A stretch of DNA of 64,000 nucleotides, taken from JAAEEP01 sp035529155 (GTDB taxonomy: Archaea > Thermoplasmatota > Thermoplasmata > Methanomassiliicoccales > JAAEEP01). Each line of letters starts with the position of its first letter. Position 1 is the stretch's first letter. Shown here piece by piece: positions 42,117 through 50,374 of the stretch. The position numbers and the translations under genes are program-made. The notes under the pieces were generated by a model. The model made no database searches. It saw only the letters and a program-made list of their open reading frames with translations, and had not been told where the DNA came from. The stretch lies in contig DATKXF010000077.1 in NCBI GenBank assembly GCA_035529155.1, positions 1-64,000 of the forward strand, written 5' to 3'.

Positions 42117-42920
42117 ATGGTTTGGAGGGCAGCAGTCAAGATCGCCTACGACGGCCATAGTTTCATGGGGTCTCAGAGGCAGCCGGATAAGTATACGGTC
42201 GAGGGAGAAATGATCAGGTCCCTCCAGAAGATCGGTGCCATAGAGTCCCTGCCACACGCCAGGTTCAAGGTCGCCTCGAGGACCGACCGGGGGGTTAGCG
42301 CTCTTGGAAATGTGGTGGCCTTCGATACCGATTTCGACGAGGATCAGCTCATCAGGGCTCTCAACGCGGTCTCAAGTGAGGTGTTCTACTATGCAATGGC
42401 CAAGGTGCCAACGATCTTCTCGCCCAGGCGGGCTAGTGAAAGGTGGTACAGGTTCGTCCTTCCTTCAGCAGGAATCGATGTGGACACGGTGTGCACGGCA
42501 GCCTCGATACTCAAGGGAAAGCACGATTTCAGGAGATTCTGCAAGAACGACGACCGGAATACAGTGAGGATACTGAAGGAGGTGAGGGTACTTCCGCTGG
42601 GCAACTGGTTGGTGATCGATTTCAAAGCCAGGGAGTTCCTCAGGAACATGGTCCGTAGGATGGTGGCAGCACTGGAATCGGTGGGAAGGGGTACGGCCAC
42701 CATCAAGGAATTGGAGAAAGCTCTGGAAGGGGAGGACAAATCCTTTGGGCTGGCGAGTCCAGAGAACCTGTGCCTCATGGACATCAAGTACCATTTCGAT
42801 TTTGAGATCCAATGCCCCAAGACGCTCAAGAGGAAGATTAGCGACAGAGAGGAGGACGCATTCCTCAGGTTGGATTTCTACAGAGAACTGACCAATAAGT
42901 GTCTACCCGCCGATCGATAG
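42117..42920 (+). CDS. truA: tRNA pseudouridine synthase TruA
   Basis: 267 residues. The catalytic Asp is in SRTDRGVSA near residue 60. N-terminal KIAYDGHSFMGSQRQ and the C-terminal FLRNMVRRMV motif complete the family. It modifies U38-40 of tRNAs. ATG 42117 follows AAGGAGC; GTCTTATAGTG at about 42085 supports transcription near 42113. The much longer open frame extending upstream through trmJ is a shadow. Confidence 0.93.
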   Translation: MVWRAAVKIAYDGHSFMGSQRQPDKYTVEGEMIRSLQKIGAIESLPHARFKVASRTDRGVSALGNVVAFDTDFDEDQLIRALNAVSSEVFYYAMAKVPTIFSPRRASERWYRFVLPSAGIDVDTVCTAASILKGKHDFRRFCKNDDRNTVRILKEVRVLPLGNWLVIDFKAREFLRNMVRRMVAALESVGRGTATIKELEKALEGEDKSFGLASPENLCLMDIKYHFDFEIQCPKTLKRKISDREEDAFLRLDFYRELTNKCLPADR

Positions 42921-43006
42921 ACGACCGCGAGTTATTATCATATTTAAAAATAACTGTAGCATGCTCAAACAGTCTTTTTATAAACCGATTCAGTTGATTT
43001 TCATAC

Positions 43007-43092
43007 TCCAAACAATGGAGTAGATGGAGAAAGGCCCGCGGGGCAACGTTCGCAGGGTTCGATCCTGCGAACAACTATTTTTCCCCGCAGGC
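43007..43092 (+). ncRNA. Candidate structured 5' leader or small RNA upstream of fap7
   Basis: A TTTTTATAAACC box at 42977-42987 predicts transcription near 43006. The following 86 bases fold as a small hairpin (CTCCA/TGGAG) and a long two-tier stem: outer GCCCGCGGGG (43034-43043) with CCCCGCAGGC (43083-43092), one mismatch; inner GTTCGCAGG (43048-43056) with CCTGCGAAC (43064-43072), perfect, loop GTTCGAT. The internal loop is 4 by 10 bases. No ACA box or C/D boxes are seen. Confidence 0.45.
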
Positions 43093-43104
43093 TCATTCAG
43101 TGAT

Positions 43105-43632
43105 GTGCTGATCGCGTTAACAGGTACTCCAGGTGTGGGCAAGAGTACGGTCGCTTCGATGCTCTCCAAGAGAGGATATGAGGTAATGGAGCTCTCCCGA
43201 ATAATCAAAGACAAAGATCTTCTGGGCGATTTCGACGAAGCCAGGGAGACCTACGAGGTGGACGTTGAAAAGCTGGACATGGAGATCTTGGAGCTTCCCC
43301 AGGATCGTCCTCTTATCCTTGTGGGGCACCTTTCACACCTTCTTTCCGTCCATCTAGTAATCATCCTGAGATGTAGTCCCTCAGTTCTTCGAAAGAGGCT
43401 TTCTGGCAGAGGATGGAGCGAGTCAAAGGTCCAGGAGAACCTGGAGGCCGAGGCTTGCGACGTCATCCTAATAGAGGCGCTCGACTCGGGTCTGGATGTG
43501 TGTGAGATAGACACCACCAAGCTCTCACCAGATTCAGTCGTTGACGGGGTGGAGGATATCATCCAGGGGGAAAGGGAGAAGTATGCACCAGGGAATATCG
43601 ACTGGAGCGAGGAGGTGCTTGACTGGTTCTAG
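43105..43632 (+). CDS. Fap7/AK6-type adenylate kinase-ATPase
   Basis: 175 residues. P-loop GTPGVGKST at residues 7-15 and the RLSGRGWSESKVQENLEAE lid match Fap7 (hCINAP/AK6), which in archaea acts with uS11 in small-subunit maturation. GTG 43105 is the likely start since the P-loop normally begins about seven residues in; an ATG at 43024 would translate the structured leader. The CDP-alcohol transferase gene overlaps its end by ten bases. Confidence 0.85.
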   Translation: MLIALTGTPGVGKSTVASMLSKRGYEVMELSRIIKDKDLLGDFDEARETYEVDVEKLDMEILELPQDRPLILVGHLSHLLSVHLVIILRCSPSVLRKRLSGRGWSESKVQENLEAEACDVILIEALDSGLDVCEIDTTKLSPDSVVDGVEDIIQGEREKYAPGNIDWSEEVLDWF

Positions 43633-44270
43633 ACTCGAAGAGGGAGAGTGCCGATCCATTCCTTGAACCCATTGCCAGGAAGCTCATAAGGGTGGATCCA
43701 AACGCCATCTCGGCGGTCGCCATAATTCTCGCGTTCTTGTCGGGAGCGGCCTTCTACTTCAGCTTCGAGAACTGGGAGCTGCTTCTTCCCCTGGCAGCAA
43801 TTCTGGTTATAGTCAGCGGTTTTTTCGATGCAATTGACGGAAAGATTGCCAGGCTCGCCGGCAAGGCATCTAAGAAGGGTGATTTCGTCGATCACGTACT
43901 GGACCGATACGCCGACGTGTTCATGATCGGCGGTGTGGCTATAAGTGCATGGTGCAGTCCCTTCGTGGGCATTCTCGCCATAGTCGGTGTGCTGCTGACC
44001 AGCTATATGGGAACCCAGGCTCAGGCTCTGGGAGCAGGCCGCCTTTATGCAGGTCTCCTAGGGAGGGCGGACAGGGTGGTGCTTCTCACCGTGGTCCCAC
44101 TGATCCAGTGGGCCGTCATGTTCTATACGACAGGCTGGTTCACAATCGGCTCGTACACCTTCTCAATAATGGAACTCATGATGGTCTACTTCGCCGTAGT
44201 TGGGAACTTCACCGCGGTGCAGCGCGGCGTCACAGTATGGAAGAGGCTGGGCGAGCAGGATCAATCCTGA
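43623..44270 (+). CDS. CDP-alcohol phosphatidyltransferase (archaeal phospholipid synthase), likely CTG start
   Basis: 215 residues. The family signature DAIDGKIARLAGKASKKGD followed by DHVLDRYAD (D-x2-DG-x2-AR-x8-G-x3-D-x3-D) is complete, and six hydrophobic helices are visible. Substrates would be CDP-archaeol and an alcohol such as inositol-1-phosphate or glycerol phosphate. The only start that keeps the expected N-terminal VLDSKRE ... FLEPIARKL segment is CTG 43623, five bases after GGAGGTG; the first standard codon in frame is GTG 43692, which would delete the amphipathic N-terminus. Confidence 0.83.
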   Translation: MVLDSKRESADPFLEPIARKLIRVDPNAISAVAIILAFLSGAAFYFSFENWELLLPLAAILVIVSGFFDAIDGKIARLAGKASKKGDFVDHVLDRYADVFMIGGVAISAWCSPFVGILAIVGVLLTSYMGTQAQALGAGRLYAGLLGRADRVVLLTVVPLIQWAVMFYTTGWFTIGSYTFSIMELMMVYFAVVGNFTAVQRGVTVWKRLGEQDQS

Positions 44271-45331
44271 GTTTCATCCTTCTCTTCAGCCTTGTTCTCC
44301 TGCGCATCCTCGGCATCCTGCCTCTTTCTGGTTTTTATCCTGTAGTAGGTCAGGGGGTGGTTCACCTTGGGATGTCGGCACAGGGAGTCGGCATCAAAGC
44401 AGATGCCGTAGCTCTTCATGGTGGAGCACTCGGGCGGCGTGTACTCGGTGCCAGAGATCTCTCCCGTGATGTGCTCTATCTGGTACCTGCTCTTGGACGG
44501 GTCGAAGTCCGGGGATTCGGAGAAGAGTTTCATGATGTCCTCCGAGGAGAGGCCTATGAAGTTAAGAAAAGAGGTTAGGGCGAATCTTCCGGTGTGCGGT
44601 AGGTTCTCGCCGGCCTGGGTCATTGCTACCAGTCGCTTCATGCAAGGGGGAAACTTGACTATGCTGGCCTTGCCAAAATCCTCCGCCTTGATACGCTCCC
44701 GCCAGGTTTCCACCATGACCTTCAGCTTCCTCCAATACTCCTGGAGAGAGGTCAGGATCTGGTCGTTGACCTCCATGGGGAGCTCTTCCTCCAGCCTATC
44801 TTGGAGTGCCTGCTGGAGCACCCTGCAGAACTTGGACTTGGAGAGGAAGACGAAACCCTTGAAAAGTTCGTTGTTCACCAGTTTCCACTCCTTGCTTCGT
44901 ATCCTGGAGGTGAAGCGGAGGTAGTCCGTGAACCTTATCATGAGGGATCCATCCACGACAACCGCCCTGACATCGAGTTGTTCGGCCACCTGCACGATGA
45001 ACTCCAGACTCTCCTCCTTGAGGCGACCATTCATGGTCACTGCTTCCGCGAGGGCGTATCTTCTGATCAGGAAGGGGTCGGGAACACTTGACACCAGCAT
45101 CCTTGCGATGGGGTATGAGAGTATTTCCTGCACCCTCTCGAGTTCCGTGGCCATTGATCTATTCGGGACCTCCCCCGTCTCCAGCGCGTTAAGTACTCTA
45201 CCCATGCCTCTCTCCCTGGCCTCCTCACATGCTCTTCCCTCTAGAAGCTCTTGGATGGACACACCATAAGACCTCACGAACGCGGAAGCCTCCTTCAGGA
45301 ACGGAAATCTGGCCAGGTTGCGGGCATCCAT
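44261..45331 (-). CDS. priL: DNA primase large subunit PriL
   Basis: 356 residues. The N-terminal helical domain is followed by a C-terminal iron-sulfur domain whose four Cys are visible: FPPCMK, PPECSTMKSYGIC and LCRHPKVNHP. It partners PriS in RNA/DNA primer synthesis. The tail after residue 335 is Lys/Glu-rich and overlaps the lipid synthase gene by ten bases. Confidence 0.9.
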   Translation of the reverse strand: MDARNLARFPFLKEASAFVRSYGVSIQELLEGRACEEARERGMGRVLNALETGEVPNRSMATELERVQEILSYPIARMLVSSVPDPFLIRRYALAEAVTMNGRLKEESLEFIVQVAEQLDVRAVVVDGSLMIRFTDYLRFTSRIRSKEWKLVNNELFKGFVFLSKSKFCRVLQQALQDRLEEELPMEVNDQILTSLQEYWRKLKVMVETWRERIKAEDFGKASIVKFPPCMKRLVAMTQAGENLPHTGRFALTSFLNFIGLSSEDIMKLFSESPDFDPSKSRYQIEHITGEISGTEYTPPECSTMKSYGICFDADSLCRHPKVNHPLTYYRIKTRKRQDAEDAQENKAEEKDETQD

Positions 45332-45357
45332 TAGTCGAAGAATGGTGGCCTAGAATA

Positions 45358-46974
45358 TTAAGCTTCACCGCTGTCGAACCGGAAGCTCAGCATGCTCTCC
45401 AGCTCCTCCACCAGGCTCTTGTCCCCTAGAGCCAGCATAAGATCCTCTTCTCCCTTCAGGGGTCTAGCCCTTACCAATCGCGCGGCTCTCTTCTTTCCTA
45501 TCCCGGGAAGCGAGTTAAGTGCGGACATGGGGCAGCTGTTCACCGAAAGCGGATGCTCCACGGCGGTGATTGACCTGTAGCCCCAGCCGACTACGGCCGC
45601 ATCGAGGAACCCCTCGGTGGCAAGTGGATACTCGAAGCCGACCAAAATGGGGTAGGTCCCCACTTGCCTGCCGAAGCTCCGGTTGCCCTCTCTTCTCTCA
45701 ATGTACACATCCTTGAGAACGGTCCCGATGGGAACCAGGTGTTCCAGGATGGGGCGGTCCACCTCGTCCCGAACCTTCTCCTTGAACCTGATGAATTGCG
45801 ACCGCTTTACTCCAGGTCGAAAGCCCCTTCGTATGCACATCACCTGCCTGATGTTAATTCTCCGAAGAAGGTGACCCCGTTTCAGGACATCCTTCAGGAA
45901 ATCCAAATTGAGATCTAGCGTTTTAGCGCGCTCACCATCCAGACCGATGATGAAGTTCAGTCCCGGAAGAAGTCTGGGCAGGCCATTCTCTCCCCTTTCT
46001 CCTCCAAGCTCATTCATCATGGCGATAGCGAACATGACCTGTTCGGGGGTGGCGTTGAGGTTGTTCGCCTCGATAACGGATGGATCTGCACTCTCCATCC
46101 CGAATGCAAGTACATTGCCGCTCGAGCAGTGCCTGACCACGCTCCTCAGCACCTCTCTTGATTCCTCAGGTCTGGTGGCGATGACCGCGGGGTTGGCGTT
46201 GTCCAGGTGGAGCACTCGAGGCTTGAGTGAAGCTATCCTGGAGAGTAGTGAATCCACCGCCTCAGGATTGGGAACGATCTCCCCTCTGGACCGGGAAGCA
46301 AGGTAGGACACGAAGCAGGTCTGGCCGCCAAGTCTGAAGTTGGTAACGCCCAGCTCTCTTAACCTGGCCGCCTCATTAACTATGTCATCCACATCTCTGA
46401 ACACGGGCTTTCCCTTCAACGGCTCGACGCAGAATGAGCACCCTCCGCTATCGTAACGCATGCATCCACGGTACGTCTCCACCTCAACGATCAAAGGTTC
46501 CGGGAAGTCCGGATGCTGCCTGACAACGCTTGCACCGAGCAGCAGCCACCTGTTCCACTCGTTCAGGGTTCTCCACCTGTCCGTGATCTCTCCTCTAAGA
46601 AGAAGGTCGTGGAGGGCGGCCGCAGCATCCCTTCTGGCCAGAATTACATCATCACGCATCTCATAGTTCAGGGCTGCGGGCCCTCCGACCATTGCCTGGC
46701 CTGCAATACCGTTCAAGATGGAGTTCAGTTCCTTCTCCGAAGCGGGCATGGATCTCAGGTATCTACCAGGCACTGCGGTGCCCATGTGGAACGCGTACAC
46801 GTGGGCTCTAGGGATATCAAACCCTTTCCGGATGTGGTCTATCGAAAGGTAAGTCACTCTGGCTCCTGCGTCCAGGGCAGCCCCGTACATCGCCCTCACC
46901 ACGGGATGAAGGAAAGGACGAACTCCCAGGGCAGCTGGTTCGTCCACATATCCATCGATGACCACGACATCCAT
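45358..46974 (-). CDS. Radical-SAM protein with C-terminal helix-hairpin-helix
   Basis: 538 residues. The N-terminal 110 residues resemble a Rossmann-like domain, then a TIM-barrel core begins with ETYRGCMRYDSGGCSFC. The cluster cysteines are spaced C-x7-C-x2-C rather than the common C-x3-C-x2-C. SPLICE-like GESADPS and GLNFIIGL barrel strands follow. A C-terminal HhH (LNSLPGIGKKRAARLV) near residue 490 suggests nucleic-acid binding. An archaeal conserved type of unknown substrate; it follows priL's promoter region on the same strand. Confidence 0.8.
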   Translation of the reverse strand: MDVVVIDGYVDEPAALGVRPFLHPVVRAMYGAALDAGARVTYLSIDHIRKGFDIPRAHVYAFHMGTAVPGRYLRSMPASEKELNSILNGIAGQAMVGGPAALNYEMRDDVILARRDAAAALHDLLLRGEITDRWRTLNEWNRWLLLGASVVRQHPDFPEPLIVEVETYRGCMRYDSGGCSFCVEPLKGKPVFRDVDDIVNEAARLRELGVTNFRLGGQTCFVSYLASRSRGEIVPNPEAVDSLLSRIASLKPRVLHLDNANPAVIATRPEESREVLRSVVRHCSSGNVLAFGMESADPSVIEANNLNATPEQVMFAIAMMNELGGERGENGLPRLLPGLNFIIGLDGERAKTLDLNLDFLKDVLKRGHLLRRINIRQVMCIRRGFRPGVKRSQFIRFKEKVRDEVDRPILEHLVPIGTVLKDVYIERREGNRSFGRQVGTYPILVGFEYPLATEGFLDAAVVGWGYRSITAVEHPLSVNSCPMSALNSLPGIGKKRAARLVRARPLKGEEDLMLALGDKSLVEELESMLSFRFDSGEA

Positions 46975-47121
46975 CTAATCTGACCCATCGAGCTAATGTA
47001 CCTGGTCATAGAAAAGGGTCTCTCGTCAATTATTTATTGTAGGTCGTTCATTAAGTGGAACTACTCATTGGCCGTTGGTCAATATTTATCGTCTCGAAAC
47101 GACAAAAGGTTTGGTGCATTT

Positions 47122-48468
47122 ATGAGCGCAGAGAAGCAGAATGTAGATGAATTGCTGAAGAAGGCTTACGAGCCAGCAAGGCTGGCCATGAAGTATCATC
47201 CATATTACGGGGGCAAGATCGAGGTCGTCCCCAAGGCGCCCATACACAGTTTTGACGATTTCGCCATTTGGTACACCCCAGGGGTTGCTGATCCGTGCAA
47301 GGCCATCAAGAAGAACATTGAAGAGGTCTACAATCACACCTGCAAGTGGAATACCGTAGCGGTCGTAACTGATGGAACCAGGGTCCTGGGCCTCGGAGAT
47401 ATCGGACCGGAGGCCAGCCTCCCGGTTATGGAAGGGAAGTGCATGCTCTTCAAGTACTTGGGAGGGGTGGACGCCGTTCCGATCTGTCTGGACACCAAAG
47501 ATCCTGACAAGATCATTGAGACGGTCAAGCTGCTTCAGCCAGCCTTTGGTGGCATAAACCTGGAGGACATCTCCCATCCCAAGTGCTTCAGGATCTTGGA
47601 CACTCTCAGGGAAGAGGCGAGGATACCCGTATGGCATGATGACCAGCAGGGCACCGCGACCATCATGTTGGCCGGGCTCATAAACGCCCTCAAGATCGTC
47701 GGAAAGAAACTGGACGAGGCTACCTTCGCCATGCTCGGGGCCGGAGCGGCAGGGATCGCCATCTCCAGGGTCATGCACGCCGCGGGCGTTCCCTACAAGA
47801 ACATCTTCATGTGCGACTCCACGGGCCTACTCCACCCTGGCCGGGAGGAGCTTCGAGAGAAGTACCCCCAGAAGTGGTTCATGGCCCAGAACTCCAACGG
47901 AGAGGGCAGGGAGGGCGGTTCTGCCGAAGCCATGAAGGGCGTGGATGTGGTCATCGCCGCCTCGAAGCCTGGGCCAGACACCATCAAGAAGGAGTGGATC
48001 ACCAATATGGCCGACGATTCGATCGTGTTTGCAACGGCGAACCCCATCCCAGAAATATGGCCTTGGGACGCCAAGGAAGCGGGCGCGAGGATCGTAGCTA
48101 CGGGAAGGTCGGACTTCCCCAACCAGGTCAACAATTCTGTGGGATTCCCCGGCATATTCCGTGGCACCCTTGACGTGAGGGCAAAGACCATCACCGATGA
48201 GATGTGCATTGCCGCAGCCCACGAGATCGCCCAGACCGCTGAGGACAACGGCCTGAGGGATGATTACATCGTACCTGATATGGGTGAGTGGGAGGTCTTC
48301 CCGAGGGAGGCCACCGCCGTCGGCATGAAGGCGATCGAACAGGGCATCGCCCTCAAGACGATGAGCCGTGACGAGCTCTACGAGACCTCGGAGGCCATCA
48401 TCAGGAGGGCAAGGCAGCAGACGGCGCTTGCCATGAAGAAGGGTTGCATCAAGCCCTTCCCCAAGTAA
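47122..48468 (+). CDS. Malic enzyme (oxaloacetate-decarboxylating malate dehydrogenase)
   Basis: 448 residues. WYTPGVADPC, VVTDGTRVLGLGDIGPEAS, the metal-binding VWHDDQQGTA and the NAD(P) loop GAGAAGIA define the enzyme that converts malate to pyruvate and CO2. ATG 47122 lies about 33 bases after a CAATATTTATC box and close after AAAGGT; the upstream frame is discarded. A T-rich tract (TTTTTTTTATTTTT) begins 20 bases after the stop and probably ends the transcript. Confidence 0.93.
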   Translation: MSAEKQNVDELLKKAYEPARLAMKYHPYYGGKIEVVPKAPIHSFDDFAIWYTPGVADPCKAIKKNIEEVYNHTCKWNTVAVVTDGTRVLGLGDIGPEASLPVMEGKCMLFKYLGGVDAVPICLDTKDPDKIIETVKLLQPAFGGINLEDISHPKCFRILDTLREEARIPVWHDDQQGTATIMLAGLINALKIVGKKLDEATFAMLGAGAAGIAISRVMHAAGVPYKNIFMCDSTGLLHPGREELREKYPQKWFMAQNSNGEGREGGSAEAMKGVDVVIAASKPGPDTIKKEWITNMADDSIVFATANPIPEIWPWDAKEAGARIVATGRSDFPNQVNNSVGFPGIFRGTLDVRAKTITDEMCIAAAHEIAQTAEDNGLRDDYIVPDMGEWEVFPREATAVGMKAIEQGIALKTMSRDELYETSEAIIRRARQQTALAMKKGCIKPFPK

Positions 48469-48553
48469 ACCCCTTCCCACAACCCACCTTTTTTTTATTT
48501 TTCTCAATGCAGCCTTGGCTATCTCCACCTAAGGATTAAATACCAATATTTCA

Positions 48554-48573
48554 ATATGCTTATTATAGCATAT
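48554..48573 (+). promoter_or_regulatory. Inverted repeat around a TATA-like sequence
   Basis: ATATGC (48554-48559) and GCATAT (48568-48573) flank TTATTATA. It lies between two convergent genes, where no protein gene needs a promoter, and its TATA-like centre would direct transcription from about 48589, into the structured segment that follows. Confidence 0.35.
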
Positions 48574-48584
48574 CGCTACAAAAG

Positions 48585-48684
48585 CCAGGTCCCAGGGAGA
48601 CCACACTATCCCTGATTCCTCCTACGCGTGTTCCGGGCCCCCTTCCCGGACTCGCCACCATATTTTTTCCAGGGGTCGACCTGG
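48585..48684 (+). ncRNA. Candidate structured noncoding RNA between convergent genes
   Basis: The segment can close as a three-way junction: CCAGGTC (48585-48591) pairs with GACCTGG (48678-48684); CAGGGA (48593-48598) pairs with TCCCTG (48609-48614); and a longer arm pairs GCG-GT-CCGGG (48626-48637) with CCCGG-AC-CGC (48645-48655) with one mismatch and one bulge. It has no open frame. Strand and identity are undetermined; no tRNA fold fits. Confidence 0.35.
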
Positions 48685-48723
48685 TCTTTAGGCAATCATA
48701 AAAAATCTCTGGGTGAGCTCAGA

Positions 48724-48990
48724 TCAGATTAGCGTAAGAGATAGGGTCTCTACGTTCTGGACGCCCGGTACCTTGCCAAGCGATTCCTCGAGCCTGTCAA
48801 TGATTCCTTCGGTATCGTCCATTATGAACGTGACCTCGATCACTTTCAGGCCAAAGGCCAGCGGCTTCACCTCAAGCCCGCTAAGGGTAGCACCATCTGG
48901 AACCGCCTTTGGTATAGCGTCCGTGATATTCTCTATCGGGTATTCCGGATCCTCCGGCATCAGGTTATACGCTGCCGCTACCTTTCCCAT
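48724..48990 (-). CDS. ef1B: Translation elongation factor 1-beta (aEF1B)
   Basis: 88 residues: MGKVAAAYNLMPEDPE start and the beta-alpha-beta fold with KPLAFGLKVIEVTFIMDD, the GDP-exchange factor for aEF1A. ATG 48990 follows GGTGATTCAA. Translated with the upstream zinc-ribbon gene, as in many archaea. A T-rich stretch (GATTTTTTATG on the minus strand) follows the stop. Confidence 0.92.
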   Translation of the reverse strand: MGKVAAAYNLMPEDPEYPIENITDAIPKAVPDGATLSGLEVKPLAFGLKVIEVTFIMDDTEGIIDRLEESLGKVPGVQNVETLSLTLI

Positions 48991-48999
48991 TTGAATCAC

Positions 49000-49167
49000 C
49001 TATGGTCCTTCGAAACCGCATTCCGGGCAGAGATAGCTTACACTCTGGTCCCGGCAGTTAGCGCACCTGCCGATCTCCGTATTCCCGCACATTGGGCAGG
49101 GGAAGAACGATATGCCTGTGCCGATAAGTCTAATACCGCATGAACTGCAGATCTTCTCCTTGTCCAT
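49000..49167 (-). CDS. Small zinc-ribbon protein
   Basis: 55 residues with four CxxC-type knuckles (CSSCG, CPMCG, CANC, CPECG), the archaeal two-zinc HVO_2753-like type that neighbours aEF1B. ATG 49167 (MDKEKICSSCG) is preferred over ATG 49197. Probably binds RNA or the ribosome; this is inference from family and context. Confidence 0.82.
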   Translation of the reverse strand: MDKEKICSSCGIRLIGTGISFFPCPMCGNTEIGRCANCRDQSVSYLCPECGFEGP

Positions 49168-49244
49168 GATCTCGCCTGTGGGCGGATACATATTCATGTA
49201 TATATAACTGCATGGTTTTGACCAGTTTAGCCATTCTTCACCAT

Positions 49245-49964
49245 CTATGTCTGGAGCACCATCTTCGACTGGCCGTTGGCGACATTGATTTCGTCTATTC
49301 TCACCCGACCCTCAGTTATTTCCAGGACATTGAACGAAGGGTGCGACCTCCCCTTCAGCCTCCTGGAAGTCGAGGTTCCCGCGGTGACGAAATAAGTGTT
49401 CTCCAGCTTCCACACCCACGGAAGGTGCTTATGTCCAGAAAGGACGATGTCCAGATCCAACTCTTTGATAAGCTTGAGTACGTCCCCCGAGTCCACGGGT
49501 ATCTGCCTCTCCCTTCCCGTCCCCGGGATGGGGATGAGGTGGTGGTGAAGTACGAGCATCCGCCACTTCGCATCCGAGGACAGCCTTTCCCGTATGATCT
49601 CGTAGTACTCCCTCCCCACATGTCCATCGTCGATATCCGGGACGGTGGAATCGACCCCGAAGATCGCAACCTCGCCGTCCTCGTAGAAGGGATACCTGGT
49701 GCCGAACACCTCCTCGAAGATTTCGTAGCCTAGATTCCTGGCGTCGTGATTTCCCGGGACGATGATCTTCTCGTCAACATCGATTCTGTCGACGTAGCGC
49801 TTTGCGATGTCCATCTCGTGAAGATGGCCATCGTGGGTCAGGTCCCCGGTTATGATCAACAACTCCGGGGAGATATCGTTCACCTTTTCGATCACGATAT
49901 CGCCCCATTCCTTCACATAGTAGGGGCTGGTCACATGGAGATCAGAAACATGTACAATTCTCAC
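49245..49964 (-). CDS. Calcineurin-like metallophosphoesterase
   Basis: 239 residues. All metallophosphoesterase motifs are present: DLHV (DxH), GDLTHDG (GDxxxxG), GNHDAR (GNHD), VLHHHL and GHKH. Substrate unknown; could be a phosphodiesterase or nuclease. An inverted repeat overlaps its TATA box at 50011-50029. Confidence 0.87.
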   Translation of the reverse strand: MRIVHVSDLHVTSPYYVKEWGDIVIEKVNDISPELLIITGDLTHDGHLHEMDIAKRYVDRIDVDEKIIVPGNHDARNLGYEIFEEVFGTRYPFYEDGEVAIFGVDSTVPDIDDGHVGREYYEIIRERLSSDAKWRMLVLHHHLIPIPGTGRERQIPVDSGDVLKLIKELDLDIVLSGHKHLPWVWKLENTYFVTAGTSTSRRLKGRSHPSFNVLEITEGRVRIDEINVANGQSKMVLQT

Positions 49965-50010
49965 TCAATCACTTCCATTCCCTCATCGACCTAATGAAAA
50001 CCAATCTCTT

Positions 50011-50029
50011 TGTATAGATATTCTATACA
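50011..50029 (-). promoter_or_regulatory. Inverted repeat over the metallophosphoesterase TATA box
   Basis: TGTATAG (50011-50017) and CTATACA (50023-50029) with a five-base spacer. The minus-strand TATA element AATATCTATAC lies within it, and transcription would start near 49988. A bound repressor would exclude TBP. The rest of 49965-50195 shows nothing else. Confidence 0.4.
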
Positions 50030-50195
50030 TAGAATTGATTCAGAATGTACTCTAGTCCCGAGTCATTCAAACGAATCGCCCGTTGTAATGATCTGTATAA
50101 AATGAAATGCCGTTTTGAGGTTGACGTTGGCGTCCCGAGCCTATTATTCCCGATTTGACAGTCTCCGTTAGCTTTTCAGGGGGCGGCATGGGCAA

Positions 50196-50206
50196 AGTTT
50201 ATATAA
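50196..50206 (+). promoter_or_regulatory. TATA box of tRNA-Lys
   Basis: AAAGTTTATATAAC is a consensus archaeal BRE/TATA. Transcription would begin near 50228, 25 bases before the mature tRNA 5' end. Confidence 0.6.
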
Positions 50207-50273
50207 CAACACTAGTTTCCCGTTCTTCCGCATGCCGACATCAACTTCCAATGGGCCCGTAGCTCAGCTAGGT

Positions 50274-50302
50274 AGGATGCTTGCTAGCAGGTGTCCCTAG
50301 AA
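50274..50302 (+). other. Predicted D-loop intron of tRNA-Lys
   Basis: Exon bases CTAG (50268-50271) pair with CTAG (50297-50300), leaving three-base bulges GTA and AAA on each strand, and the intron body forms a hairpin GGATGCTTGC/GCAGGTGTCC with wobble pairs. This is a bulge-helix-bulge for the archaeal splicing endonuclease. Cutting after the second bulge base gives a 29-nt intron and restores the D-loop. Confidence 0.75.
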
Positions 50303-50341
50303 AGAGCATCTGGCTTTTAACCAGGTGGTCCGGGGTTCGAA

Positions 50342-50374
50342 AAACTCACGAAAGGGCATCGTGTGTATCGGAAA
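50342..50374 (+). other. Predicted T-loop intron of tRNA-Lys
   Basis: TTCG (50336-50339) pairs with CGGA (50369-50372, one wobble), with three-base bulges AAA and AAT; the intron body has a CACGA/TCGTG hairpin. Removing 33 nt restores the loop TTCGAAT. The exact boundary can shift by one because of the flanking A run. Confidence 0.65.

Noticed and set aside
43048..43072. tRNA T-arm-like hairpin GCAGG-GTTCGAT-CCTGC
   Set aside because: The loop register is wrong for a T-loop, and no D-arm, anticodon arm or CCA end can be built around it, even allowing introns.
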